Below the pieces are notes generated by a model. The model was not told the origin of the DNA and ran no database searches. It worked only from the letters and a program-made list of their open reading frames with translations. A program made the translations under genes and the position numbers. Positions 10,292-19,500 of a stretch of DNA of 64,000 bases are shown here, in pieces. This stretch comes from Nocardia sp. NRRL S-836 (GTDB taxonomy: Bacteria > Actinomycetota > Actinomycetes > Mycobacteriales > Pseudonocardiaceae): contig NZ_LGDY01000002.1 of assembly GCF_001279525.1 (NCBI RefSeq), positions 1 through 64,000 on the forward strand, given 5' to 3'. How positions within the stretch are numbered: the stretch's first letter is position 1; each line of letters opens with the position of its first letter.

Positions 10292-11530
10292 TCACCTGAA
10301 CAGCGTCTCGCCCCAGTACCCGCCCGGACGCACACCGGGTGGCACCGCGAAGTGCCCGGAACCGGTGTGCTCCAGGTACTCCATCATCTTGTCCTTTGTG
10401 GACAGCGCCTGCTGCATCGGCACGAACGCCTTGCGCGAGTCCCGGTTGAACGCCACGAAGAACAGGCCGGCGTCGAGGTGCCCGAGCCCGTCGGAGCCGT
10501 CGGTGAAGTTGTAGCCGCGGCGCAGGATCCTGGCCCCGTTCACCGACTCCGGCGACGCGAGCCGGATGTGGGACTGCTCGCCGATCTTCGGCACCCCGCC
10601 GGCACCCCTGACGTGCAGGTCGGGCTCGTCGAACTCCTTGGCCTGCCCGAGCGGCGCGCCCTCGCCCTTGGTGCGGCCGACGATCTGCTCCTGCTCGGTG
10701 AGCGAGGTGCGGTCCCAGATCTCGATGTGCATGCGGATCCGGCGGGTCACCAGGTAGGTGCCGCCGTGGATCCACTCCGGGCCCTCCGCGGCCCACACGT
10801 GGTCGCGCAGCAGGTCGGTGTCCTCGGCCTTGATGTTGCGCGTGCCGTCCTTGAACCCGAACATGTTGCGCGGCGTCGCCTGCGCGCGGGTGGTCGACGA
10901 GGTGCGGCCGAAGCCGAGCTGCGACCAGCGCACCGCGACCCGGCCGAAGCCGATCCTGACCAGGTTGCGGATGGCGTGCACGGCGACCTGCGGGTCGTTC
11001 GCGCAGGCCTGGATGCAGATGTCGCCGTTGCTGCGCGCGGGGTCGAGGTCGTCCTGCGGGAAGCGCGGCAGGTCGATCAACGCCTCCGGCCGCCGGTCCT
11101 TCAGCCCGAACCGGTCGTCGAACAGCGACGGCCCGAAGCCGATCGTCAGCGTCAGCGCGGAGGCGGGCAGGTCGAGCGCCTCACCGGTGTCCTTCGGCGG
11201 TGCGTCGGCGTTGCCGCCGACCGCGCCGTTCTCCGCCGCCTCCTGGCCCGCGGTCATCCGTTCCGCTGCCCGCGTCCACTGCTTGAGCAGGTCGACGAGC
11301 TCGTCCCGGCTCTTCGTCTTCACGTCCAGCGCGACGAAGTGCATGTGGTCCTGCGCGGGCGTGGTGATGCCCGCCTGGACGTCGCCGTGGAACGGCACCT
11401 GCGCCGCCGCGACGTTCTCGACCTCCGGCGCCGCCGTGACGGCGAACGCACCGGCGGCCGCGCCGGCACCGGCGAGCGCCACCCCGGCGCCCGCGTACCC
11501 GAGCAGCCTGCGCCGCGACACCTCGCTCAC
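10292..11530 (-). CDS. efeB: Dyp-type haem peroxidase EfeB, Tat-exported
   Basis: Third gene of the efeUOB ferrous-iron/haem uptake operon. The 412-residue precursor starts MSEVSRRRLLGYAG, a twin-arginine signal with a hydrophobic stretch to about residue 33. The core has the Dyp-family GFKDGTRN motif (conserved Asp for peroxide activation), a haem-proximal region around IHGGTYLVTRRIRM, and the C-terminal GLFFVAFNRD. By family it oxidises Fe(II) or handles haem at the outside of the membrane. Its start overlaps the efeO stop by 4 nt. Confidence 0.94.
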   Translation of the reverse strand: MSEVSRRRLLGYAGAGVALAGAGAAAGAFAVTAAPEVENVAAAQVPFHGDVQAGITTPAQDHMHFVALDVKTKSRDELVDLLKQWTRAAERMTAGQEAAENGAVGGNADAPPKDTGEALDLPASALTLTIGFGPSLFDDRFGLKDRRPEALIDLPRFPQDDLDPARSNGDICIQACANDPQVAVHAIRNLVRIGFGRVAVRWSQLGFGRTSSTTRAQATPRNMFGFKDGTRNIKAEDTDLLRDHVWAAEGPEWIHGGTYLVTRRIRMHIEIWDRTSLTEQEQIVGRTKGEGAPLGQAKEFDEPDLHVRGAGGVPKIGEQSHIRLASPESVNGARILRRGYNFTDGSDGLGHLDAGLFFVAFNRDSRKAFVPMQQALSTKDKMMEYLEHTGSGHFAVPPGVRPGGYWGETLFR

Positions 11531-12642
11531 TTGGCCGACACCACCTCGGCGACCCTGCTGACCGGCTCGCCCAGCGCGTCGACGGCCTCAGCGAGGGCCT
11601 TGACCTCGTCCTTGGACAGCTCGGTGTACAGCTTGAAGCCGTCGCCCCTGCGGTGCTTCTCCAGCGCCTCGTCGAGCGCCTTGAACTTCTCGTCCAGTGT
11701 GGACACCAGTGCGGCGTCCTTCTGCTGCACCACCGGGCGCAGCGCCGCGATCGCCGCCTGCGAGCCGTCCACGTTGGACCGGAAGTCCCACAGGTCGGTG
11801 TGCGAGTAGCGGTCCTCCTCACCGGTGATCTTGCCGGTGGCGACCTCGTCGAGCAGCTCCTTGGCGCCGTTCGCGAGCTGCACCGGGGTGAGCTCGACAC
11901 CCTTGGCCTTGGCGACGATCTCCTTGACGTCGGTCAGCAGCTGGTCGGCGATCTTCTCGGAGTCGGCCTGCAGCCCGGACTCCCACAGGTCCTTCTCCAG
12001 GCGGTGGTAGCCGGTGAACGCCATGCCGTCCTCGATGACGTCCTCGCGGCCGTCGATCTTCGGGTCGAGGTCGCCGAAGCTCTCCGCGACCGGTTCGATG
12101 CGCTCCCAGTAGATCCGCGACACCGGGAACAGCGCCTTCGCGTCGTCGACCTTCTTGGCCTTGACGGCGTTGACGAACTCCTCGGTCTTCACGAGCAGCT
12201 GGTCGGCCTGCGAGCTGACGTAGCGCTGGTAGCTCTTGGTCGCCTCGGCCAGCACCGCGTCGCCGTCGGTGGACTTCTTGCTGTCGCCGGTGACGGTGAA
12301 GTCGCCGCGGATGCCGTCGCCCTTCATGCCCGGCTTGCACGCGGTCTGGAACTTGCCGGACTCGGTGACCTCGACGATCAGCTTGCGGCTGAGGCCCGGC
12401 CCGATGTTCTCGACCTCGCCGAGGATCCGGTCGCCCTCCGCGTACAGGTAGAACTCGGTGACCTTCGTGCCCTTGTTCGTCACCTCGAACGTGACGTTGC
12501 CCGTACCCGTCTCGGTCTTCGCGACCTTGCACGCGTTGTCGCTCGCCTCGACCGCGATCGCGCCACTCGCGGCGTTGTCAGCGGGGCTCCCGCACGCGGC
12601 CAGCACCGCGAGTGAGCCCAGGACGACTACTGCCTTGCGCAC
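11527..12642 (-). CDS. efeO: EfeO iron-binding lipoprotein (cupredoxin plus imelysin/M75)
   Basis: Extracytoplasmic iron-binding partner of EfeU, 371 residues from GTG at 12642 (GGAG upstream). The lipobox LAAC gives a lipidated Cys near residue 17. A cupredoxin-like domain (about 30-120, CKVAKTETGTGNVTFEVTN) is followed by the M75/imelysin domain with GYHRLEKDLW, whose His and Glu belong to the metal site. KGTKVTEFYLYAEGDRI is typical of the EfeO cupredoxin. It overlaps efeB by 4 nt and starts 15 nt after efeU. Confidence 0.95.
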   Translation of the reverse strand: MRKAVVVLGSLAVLAACGSPADNAASGAIAVEASDNACKVAKTETGTGNVTFEVTNKGTKVTEFYLYAEGDRILGEVENIGPGLSRKLIVEVTESGKFQTACKPGMKGDGIRGDFTVTGDSKKSTDGDAVLAEATKSYQRYVSSQADQLLVKTEEFVNAVKAKKVDDAKALFPVSRIYWERIEPVAESFGDLDPKIDGREDVIEDGMAFTGYHRLEKDLWESGLQADSEKIADQLLTDVKEIVAKAKGVELTPVQLANGAKELLDEVATGKITGEEDRYSHTDLWDFRSNVDGSQAAIAALRPVVQQKDAALVSTLDEKFKALDEALEKHRRGDGFKLYTELSKDEVKALAEAVDALGEPVSRVAEVVSAK

Positions 12643-12657
12643 CGCAACTCCAGAATT

Positions 12658-13476
12658 TCAGGCGGCAGCGCGGACGCGCGGCCGGACGAGGAAGAGGGAC
12701 AGGACGACCGCCACGTAGGAGACCCACGCGACGGCCTGCAGCACCGAGGTCCGCTGCGAGTAGTTGAAGAAGCCCTTGAGCACCGCGCCGTACCAGGAGT
12801 CCTCCGGCAGCACGTCGCTGATGTCGAACGCGAGCGTGTTCAGCCCCGGCAGGATCGCCGCCTCCTGCAGGTCGTGGATGCCGTAGCTCAGGACACCCGC
12901 CGCCACGAACACGAGCAGCACGCCCGTGACCGTGAAGAACTTGCCGAGGTCGAACCGGATCGCCCCCGCGTAGAGCCCGGCGGCGATGGCCACGGCCACC
13001 GCGATCCCGGCCAGGAACCCGATCAGCGGCTGCGCCGCACCCCCACCCGCGGCCTGCACGCTGGAATAGAAGAAAACAGCCGTTTCGAGCCCTTCTCGTC
13101 CTACGGACAAAAAGGACACAACGACCACGGCAACGGGCCCGACCTGAAGTGCTTGATCCATTTTCCCGCGCAGCTCGGCCGCGATCGTCTTGGCCGCGCG
13201 CCGCATCCAGAAGATCATTCCCGTGACGAACGCGACCGCAATGATCGACATCGTCCCGCCGAACGCTTCCTGCTGCTCAAAGCTCATGCCGGCACCGGCG
13301 AAGGTGATCACCGCACCCGCCGTCACGGAGAGCACCACCGCGGTCACCACGCCGACCCACACCCACTTCAGCGCGTGCCTTCTGTCCGTTTTAACCAGAA
13401 ATGCGATCAGGATGCTGACCACGAGCGCGGCCTCAAGCCCCTCCCGCAGCCCGATCAAGCCATTGGCAAACAACAT
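12658..13476 (-). CDS. efeU: EfeU/FTR1-family iron permease
   Basis: First gene of the efeUOB operon: a 272-residue polytopic permease with about seven membrane segments. Two REGLE motifs, GLREGLEAALV at the N-terminus and VGREGLETAVFF near residue 130, are the iron-binding glutamates of the FTR1 family. The start is ATG at 13476 with GGAGG 6 nt upstream. An IdeR-like box and a separate palindrome lie 15-52 nt upstream of the start, so iron repression is likely. Confidence 0.95.
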   Translation of the reverse strand: MLFANGLIGLREGLEAALVVSILIAFLVKTDRRHALKWVWVGVVTAVVLSVTAGAVITFAGAGMSFEQQEAFGGTMSIIAVAFVTGMIFWMRRAAKTIAAELRGKMDQALQVGPVAVVVVSFLSVGREGLETAVFFYSSVQAAGGGAAQPLIGFLAGIAVAVAIAAGLYAGAIRFDLGKFFTVTGVLLVFVAAGVLSYGIHDLQEAAILPGLNTLAFDISDVLPEDSWYGAVLKGFFNYSQRTSVLQAVAWVSYVAVVLSLFLVRPRVRAAA

Positions 13477-13490
13477 CCCGCGCCTCCGTG

Positions 13491-13510
13491 AATTCAGGTC
13501 GGCCTGAATT
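13491..13510. promoter_or_regulatory. Perfect 8-bp inverted repeat next to the iron box
   Basis: AATTCAGG-TCGG-CCTGAATT, two exact 8-nt arms around 4 nt, lies between the IdeR-like box and efeU. It does not fit the IdeR consensus and may be the site of a second regulator, or a weak extension of the first site. Confidence 0.5.
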
Positions 13511-13528
13511 TAGGTAAGGCTCACCTGT
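13510..13528. promoter_or_regulatory. IdeR/DtxR-like iron box
   Basis: TTAGGTAAGGCTCACCTGT matches the consensus TTAGGTTAGGCTAACCTAA at 15 of 19 positions. It begins 34 nt upstream of efeU, the position expected for iron-dependent repression of efeUOB. The divergent transglycosylase promoter is 66 nt away on the other side. Confidence 0.85.
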
Positions 13529-13593
13529 ATGTCCAGCCGCCAACAGTGCCGGTTGCATCACGCTTGACCCGGCACCCCGCCGCCGGAGCCACG

Positions 13594-13599
13594 TAGCCT
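13594..13599 (+). promoter_or_regulatory. Predicted -10 hexamer for the second transglycosylase
   Basis: TAGCCT ends 7 nt before GTG at 13607, the spacing of a leaderless start. No Shine-Dalgarno is present. Confidence 0.45.
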
Positions 13600-13606
13600 G
13601 GGTCTC

Positions 13607-14416
13607 GTGGTCCTGCTGCAGCCCCAACGCCGCCGCTCCCGCGCCGCCAACATCGTCGGCCGCATCGCCCTGGTGCTGCTGCTGATCGTGGTCGTCGCAG
13701 CCGGAGCGTGGGGCCTGGGCGCCCTGAACCGCCGCGACGCCGACCGAGTCGGCCCACCCCCGTTCCTCGTCCCCCTGCAGGAGGTGGAGCCAGGCGCCGC
13801 CGCCCCCGGCAACGCGGTCGCCCCACCCCCCACCCCCGGCGACAACCCGCTGACCGAATGGGCCACCCGCGTGGCGTCGAAAACCGACATCCCGGTCCGC
13901 GCCCTGCACGCCTACGCCGCCGCCGACCTGACCATGCAGCGCGACGCCCCGTCGTGCCGCATCTCCTGGGCCACCCTGGCGGGCATCGGCCGCATCGAGT
14001 CCCACCACGGCAACATCAACGGCGCCCGCCTCCAGGACAACGGCCTCCCGTCCCGCCCGATCATCGGCATCCCCCTCGACGGCTCCCCCGGCGTCCGCGC
14101 CATCAACGACACCGACGGCGGCCGCCTCGACACCGACACTAGGTGGGACCGCGCCGTGGGCCCAATGCAGTTCATCCCCGGCACCTGGAACCGCTGGGCC
14201 AAACGAGCCGCAGCCGACGGCCAGCCCGCCGACCCCCAGAACATCGACGACGCCGCCCTGACCGCAGCCCGCTACCTGTGCGGCGGCGGTTCACGCGACC
14301 TCGGGACGGGCCCCGGCTGGTGGGCGGCGGTGCTCGCCTACAACAACTCCGTGGAGTACGGGCAGAACGTGTTCAGCGGCGCCGACGCCTACGCACGGGC
14401 CAGCGTGCCCCAGTAG
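13607..14416 (+). CDS. Membrane-anchored lytic transglycosylase (LpqU-like), paralogue
   Basis: Peptidoglycan lytic transglycosylase of 269 residues. A basic N-terminus (QPQRRRSRAAN) leads to one membrane anchor (about 17-37), a Pro/Ala linker, then the catalytic core: GIGRIESHHGNING with the likely catalytic Glu, DRAVGPMQFIPGTW, and TAARYLCGGG near the end. The core aligns motif by motif with the truncated gene at 1-925. Two cysteines (in SCRISW and YLCGGG) could form a disulfide. The start is GTG at 13607, supported by a -10 at leaderless spacing. It diverges from efeU. Confidence 0.9.
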   Translation: MVLLQPQRRRSRAANIVGRIALVLLLIVVVAAGAWGLGALNRRDADRVGPPPFLVPLQEVEPGAAAPGNAVAPPPTPGDNPLTEWATRVASKTDIPVRALHAYAAADLTMQRDAPSCRISWATLAGIGRIESHHGNINGARLQDNGLPSRPIIGIPLDGSPGVRAINDTDGGRLDTDTRWDRAVGPMQFIPGTWNRWAKRAAADGQPADPQNIDDAALTAARYLCGGGSRDLGTGPGWWAAVLAYNNSVEYGQNVFSGADAYARASVPQ

Positions 14417-14944
14417 CCACTCGCCGCGTTTCGCCGCCTTTGGTTCGCTCGGGTGTCTTCGCTCGCTTGGGCTGGGGGCCGCCGGGGGTTCCTGCCGCTC
14501 GGTGGACCTGCCTGTTACGCCTTCCGCCACACGATCGGGTGAAGGATGTCCTGATTCAGGCCCGGTGCCGTCTATCAGGCATGTCAGGATTTCACTGCTC
14601 ACTCGCCCGCAGATATGGAAACGCGGGAGGGGCGCCACACCACGCTGTCGCGGCGACTCGGCTCGCACCGCCTCGACGGCTCGCCGCCGCACCGTCTCGA
14701 CCGTTGTGCGTCGCGCTGTCGCGGCGGCTCCACACGGCACTGTGCCGACCGCCGCCCGCTGGGTCACCGCCTCCACCCGCGCCAGGCCCACCTACGGCCT
14801 TCCCGGCCACCCCGGCGCGGCCCCAGCCGCGCATTCGCCCAGCCCTGTCCGGCCCGGCCTGTCCCGGCCTCGCCTCCGAAGTCTGAGCCAAACCCGTCCG
14901 CTGCTGGCCCAGCTCGTTCGCGTGGCCACCGCTTCTCGCCCAGC

Positions 14945-15188
14945 CCGGCATGGCCGGTGTTTCTCGCCTGCCGAGCACCGCGAGCGGCTCTCGCCTGCCC
15001 CGGCATGGCCGGTGTTCTCGCCTACCCGGCATGGCGAGCACTTGTCGCCTGCCCGCCATGGCTGGTGTTTCTCGTCCGTCCCGCATGGCTGGCGTCTCTC
15101 GCCTACCGGGCACGCTGGCGTCTTTCGCCTGCCCCGCATGGCGGGTGTTTGTCGCCTGCCTGGCGTGGCGGTGTTTGTCGCCTGCCAG
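14945..15188. repeat. Degenerate ~27-bp tandem repeat, about nine copies
   Basis: Consensus roughly GCATGGCNGGTGTTTCTCGCC plus TGCCCC. The copies vary by substitutions and 1-2 nt indels. Units begin, for example, near 14946, 15001, 15028, 15056, 15083, 15110, 15137 and 15165. Because 27 is divisible by three, one minus-strand frame reads as a nine-residue repeat resembling GRRETPAMP. There are no unique spacers, so it is not CRISPR. Confidence 0.75.
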
Positions 15189-15229
15189 GCCGGGTGAGCG
15201 TCTTCTCCCTTCCCTGGCAAGGAACCTGG

Positions 15230-15367
15230 GTGGTTGTGGTTTCGTCACGAGTCGCAGGCGAAGCCCTGCCGCGGCAAGGAGGGACGTCAAGTCCACGCTT
15301 TTCGGACTTGACGTCCCCTCCTTGGTGTGGCCGCCTCTGGTGCGATTCGTGACGAAACCACAACCAC
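15230..15367. repeat. Long two-tier inverted repeat (MITE-like or structured RNA)
   Basis: The outer arms 15230-15250 and 15347-15367 are 21-nt exact reverse complements. The inner arms 15275-15293 and 15304-15323 (CAAGGAGG...CAAGTCC against its complement, one extra C) close a loop of about 10 nt. The unpaired middle parts are partly similar (GTCGCA/ATCGCA). The whole would fold into a ~138-nt hairpin. No transposase gene lies nearby, and no target duplication was found. Confidence 0.8.
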
Positions 15368-15467
15368 AACGCAAGCACCCAAGCAGCCGCAAGCCGCCCA
15401 AAGCACCAGGCGTGCCATCAACCCGCGAGCGGCGCCGGCCCGGTTTTTGATCAGATTGTCAGGGGGT

Positions 15468-15490
15468 CGAGGGGGACGGAGTCCCCCTCG
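15468..15490. repeat. GC-rich hairpin
   Basis: CGAGGGGGAC-GGA-GTCCCCCTCG: a 10-bp perfect stem with a 3-nt loop. No T-run follows, so a terminator role is uncertain. Confidence 0.55.
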
Positions 15491-15722
15491 CAGCAACGCA
15501 CCCGCCACATCCCCAAGCCCCGCAACCACTTACGGACGCGCACCCGCCACCCGCCATCGCAACCGGCGGACGTCCCACGCACCCGGCGCGCCTCGGACAA
15601 GCTCACCCCCACCTGGAAAGGCGCGTCGCCGGAGGCGCGTTGCCGGGACGAGCGCGGCCGTCGAACGGGCGCGGCAACGGGAAGGCGCGGCAACCGAAAG
15701 GGCACCCAAAGCCGACGAAGAA

Positions 15723-15753
15723 GGCTGGGGCCAGACGGAAGTAGGCCCCAGCC
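15723..15753 (-). terminator. Intrinsic terminator-like hairpin after the Ser/Pro-rich gene
   Basis: GGCTGGGGCC, an 11-nt loop, GGCCCCAGCC: a perfect 10-bp stem starting about 8 nt past the stop at 15761 on the minus strand. It is followed by TTCTTCG on that strand. Confidence 0.75.
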
Positions 15754-15760
15754 CTCCTTC

Positions 15761-16504
15761 TCATTTCCCTGCCGACGCAACACCCACGCGCACCTCAGCA
15801 GGAGAAGCCAACCACCCACCCGACCCCTCAACCGCAGATCCCCCAACCTCCGAACCCACCGTGGAATCCCCAGCATCCGCCCGATCACCCAAAGGCGCCC
15901 CACTAGCCGGCACCCCACCCGGCGAAGACGACGGCACCGGCTCCTCCGACCGCGGCACAGCCGTCGGCACACCCCCAGACGCCCTCGCCGAAGCCGGCGG
16001 CGCACCCGTCGGAACCGGCGCACCCGAAGAACTCGGAACCCCAGGCGGAACCCCCGCACTCGACGTCACCACCGGCACAGACGTGTCCGAAGTAGACGAA
16101 CCATCCCCAGGACCAGGATCCTCGTTCCGCCCCACCGCCCCCGGCTTCGACGAAGCCGAAGACGAAGACGAGACCGAAGACGGCGGCAACGAGACCGAAG
16201 ACACCCGCACGGTCTGCGTCACGGTCGACACCGCCACCCGAGTCTGCGTCCCCATCCGCGCCGTCCGCACCTCACGCACCTTCCCCTCCACCACAACGGT
16301 TTCCGTCACGGTCGAGGCAGTGTCGAACGGCTTGGTCCACCACTGCGATGTCGGCCGGGTGGCGGGCGGGGCCGCCAGAGGGGCTTCCTCCGGCGACCCC
16401 GTCAGGGCGATCAGCGCGAACATGCCGCCGAGTGCCAGGAAAGGTACGACGACCACGGCTCCGAAGCAGCCACGGCCACTGGGCGGCTCTTCACGGTGAC
16501 TCAT
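15761..16504 (-). CDS. Single-pass membrane protein with Ser/Pro/Thr-rich extracellular tail
   Basis: Unrecognised protein of 247 residues from ATG at 16504 (MSHREEPPSGRG). A hydrophobic anchor (about residues 15-38, FGAVVVVPFLALGGMFALIAL) is followed by TVTETVVVEGKVREVRT and TVTQTVRVSSVSL, short Val/Thr-rich strands, then a low-complexity Ser/Pro/Gly/Ala tail ending SPAEVRVGVASAGK. The composition suits a wall-spanning or glycosylated stalk. No enzyme motif is seen. A longer in-frame start at 16573 exists but would run through the palindrome upstream. A strong terminator follows. Confidence 0.65.
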   Translation of the reverse strand: MSHREEPPSGRGCFGAVVVVPFLALGGMFALIALTGSPEEAPLAAPPATRPTSQWWTKPFDTASTVTETVVVEGKVREVRTARMGTQTRVAVSTVTQTVRVSSVSLPPSSVSSSSSASSKPGAVGRNEDPGPGDGSSTSDTSVPVVTSSAGVPPGVPSSSGAPVPTGAPPASARASGGVPTAVPRSEEPVPSSSPGGVPASGAPLGDRADAGDSTVGSEVGGSAVEGSGGWLASPAEVRVGVASAGK

Positions 16505-16530
16505 CTGCGACACACCCCCGCACGAGGACA

Positions 16531-16566
16531 ACTGTTCCACCTTGTTGATCGTCCACAAGGAACAGT
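16531..16566. promoter_or_regulatory. Imperfect palindrome upstream of the Ser/Pro-rich gene
   Basis: ACTGTTCC-ACC-TTGT pairs with ACAAGGAACAGT across about 9 nt, with three extra bases in the left arm. It sits between the end of the tricorn gene (16600) and the start at 16504, both on the minus strand, so it could be an operator or the terminator of the tricorn gene. Confidence 0.45.
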
Positions 16567-16599
16567 GCGTCACAGTTCTTTAGTCACACGATGGGGTGC

Positions 16600-19500
16600 T
16601 CACGCCAACGGCGGCAACTCCGGAGCGTGAGCGGCGGGCGAAGATGAAAGCCTTTCCAGGGCCAGGGAAACTGCTCGTTCCAACTGCGGGTCGCGGCCGG
16701 AAACGCGGTCGGCCGGGGTCATGACCACCTCGATGTCCGGGTCGACGCCGTAGTTCTCGACGTCCCAGCCGTGGCCCTTGAACCACGACGCGTACCTCGG
16801 CTGGGTGACCATGGTGCCGTCGACCAGGGAGTAGCGCATGTCGATGCCGATCACGCCGCCCCACGTGCGGACGCCGACGACCGGGCCGATGCCCAGTTCC
16901 TTGATGGCCACGTTCACGATGTCGCCGTCGGAGCCGGCGTACTCGTCGGCCACCGCCACGACCGGGCCGCGCGGGGCGTCCTGGGGGTAGCTCTCCGACG
17001 CCGTGTAGCCGCGGGCCACGGACCAGCCGATGACCTTGCGGCCGAGCTTCTCGATCACGAGCTGGGAGGTGTGGCCGCCGCCGTTCTCGCGGACGTCGAG
17101 GACCAGGGCCTCGCGGGTCAGCTCCACGCGCAGGTCGCGGTGCAGCTGGGCCCAGCCGGCGCCCATCATGTCGGGAACGTGCAGGTAGCCCACGCGGCCG
17201 CCGGACATGTCGTGCGTGAACGCACGGCGGTTGGCCACCCAGTCGTGATAACGCAGGGGCTCTTCATCGGCCAACGGCACGACCACGACCCGACGCAGCG
17301 CGCCACCACCACTGGGGCGCACGGTCAGCTCGACGGGCTTGCCCGCGGTGCCGATCAGCAACGGACCGGGCCCGGACGCACCGACCGGACGGCCGTCCAC
17401 GGCCACGATGGCGTCGCCCGCGCGCACGGCCACGCCGGGAGCGGCCAGCGGCGAACGGGCGTGCGGGTCGGAGGTCTCGCCGGGGATCACCCGCTCGACC
17501 ACCCAGTCGTCGCCGGACCGGACCAGGTCCGCGCCCAGCAGGCCCTGGCGGCGGGAGGTGGGCACGTGGTGCGGCGCGCCCCAGACGTAGGCGTGGGACG
17601 TGCCGAGCTCGCCCTGGACCTCCCACAGCAGGTCGACGAGGTCGTCGTGGCTGCCGAGCTGCTCCACGAGCGGGCGGTAGCGGTCGAGCTCGCCCTGCCA
17701 GTCGACGCCGCCCATGTCGGTGCGCCAGAAGTTGTCGCGCATGAGCCGCCCGTTCTCGGCGTACATCTGCGCCCACTCCAGAGCGGGGTCGACCACGACG
17801 CGCACCCGCGCCAGGTCGATCTCGACGTGGTCCGGGGAGTCCTCGTCGGCCTTGCTGTCGGTCGGGACGACGCGCAGGTCGCCGCGGTCCTCGACGAGCA
17901 TCCGGCGGCCGTCGCCGGACACCGCGAACGCGTCCGCGCTCTCGGCCAGGCACTCGGTCTTCTGCTTCGCGAGGTCGAACCGCTCCAGCACCGTGCGCGG
18001 CGGCCGGGCGTCGGGCGTGGCCAGGTTGTCGCCGAGCACGCCGAGCAACGGGCGGCGCAGCCACAGCAGGCCGCCGCGGGCCGCGCGCAGGCCCGTGTAC
18101 TCGGCGGCCGCGACGGGCACGGCCACGACCCGGTCGGCCAGGCCCTCGATGTCGACCTTCGAGATCGCGGGCTTGTCGTCGTCGTCCGAGGAGTCCTTGT
18201 CGTCCTCCTCGTCACCCACCGGCCGGCCGCCGCGCATCGGGGCGAACGGCGACGGGGTCGTGGCGGCCAGCGGCACCAGGTGCGGGCGGCAGCCGGTCGG
18301 GAACGACAGGTCGAAGACGTGGGCGTCGTAGACCGGGTCGAACGTCCGGACCGACAGGAACGCCAGGTACTTGCCGTCCTCGGTGAAGGTCGGCGAGAAG
18401 TCGGCGAACCGCAGCGGCGTCACGTCCACGAGGGACAGGTCCGTCACGTTCGCCATCCTGATGTGCCGCAACGGTGTCGGTCCCGGATGCGACCACGCGA
18501 GCCACGCCGAGTCCGGCGAGAACGCCAGGTTGCTCACGTTCGCGTTGGCGCCGGACACGACCTCCCGCACCTCACCGGAAGCGATGTCCACCAACAACAA
18601 CCGGCCGTCGTGCGTCCCGACGGCCACGCGCGAGCCGTCCGGCGCGGCGACGAGCGAGAGCACCCGGCCCAGCTGCCCGGACGCGATGCGGCGAGCGGTG
18701 TTGCCGGGTTCGACGCCACCGACGGGCGCGATCTCCAGCGCCTCCTCGCCCTCCACGTCGGTCACCCACACGACGTGGCCGGTCTCGCCGAGGATCTTCG
18801 GCAGCCGCGCGCGCACGTCCGAGCGCTCGGCCAGCGCGCGCACGGGACCGTCCCGGTGCGTCACCCAGTGCACGGAACCGCGCACCTCGATGGCGGACGC
18901 GCGACCGGTGTGGTCGACGCTGAACGAGTCGATGTTGCCGGAAGCCTTGACGTGGTGCGGTTGCAGGCCGGTGCGCGGGCCGCCCAGCCTGATGTCGAGC
19001 TTGCGCAGCTCCGAGAGGCCCTCCAGCAGCCACAGCTCGCCGGCGGAGTGGAAGATCACCCGCGAGCCATCGGTGGAGGCGTTGCGCGCGTAGAAGTCCA
19101 GCTCGCTGTGGCGCCGCAGGTCGGTGCCGTCCGGCGCGACCGAGTACAGGCTGCCGACGCCCTCGTGGTCGGACAGGAACGCGATCCGCCCGTCCACCCA
19201 CATCGGGTTGACCAGCGACGACTTCAGGTCGTCGAGGATGCGGACGAACTCGCCGGTGCCGGCCTGGTCCACCCACAGCTTCCCGGCGGTGCCACCGCGG
19301 TACCGCTTCCAGTACGAGGGTTCCTGCATGTAGCTGGACGCCGTGACGACCTGCCCGTCCGGGCCGAACGAGACGTCGTTCACCCACCCGTACGGCAGCA
19401 CCTCGGCCGGTTCGCCGTCCAGCGGCACCGCCCAGGCCTGCTTGCGGTTCCTGGACATCTGGCCCGTCGTGGAGACGGCGACCACGCGGCCGTCCGCAGT

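Larger units (their letters stand above)
14417..15760. other. Gene-poor 1.3-kb stretch with repeats and palindromes
   Basis: No convincing protein is encoded. Open frames exist on both strands, but they give Arg/Pro/Ser-rich translations without domains, as expected by chance at this GC. The stretch holds a 27-bp tandem repeat (about 14945-15188), a long two-tier palindrome (15230-15367), a tight GC hairpin (15468-15490) and the terminator of the next minus-strand gene (15723-15753). Short motifs such as TTCGCTCG occur at its left end. Confidence 0.7.

Noticed and set aside
14945..15188. CRISPR array
   Set aside because: The units are contiguous and degenerate with no unique spacers, and no cas gene is nearby.
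15230..15367. Insertion sequence
   Set aside because: The palindrome is too short to encode a transposase and none is near; no flanking duplication was seen.
14592..15401. Minus-strand open frame of about 270 codons covering the 27-bp repeat
   Set aside because: It begins inside the long palindrome, has no ribosome-binding site or domain, and several other frames are equally open; kept only as a repeat finding.
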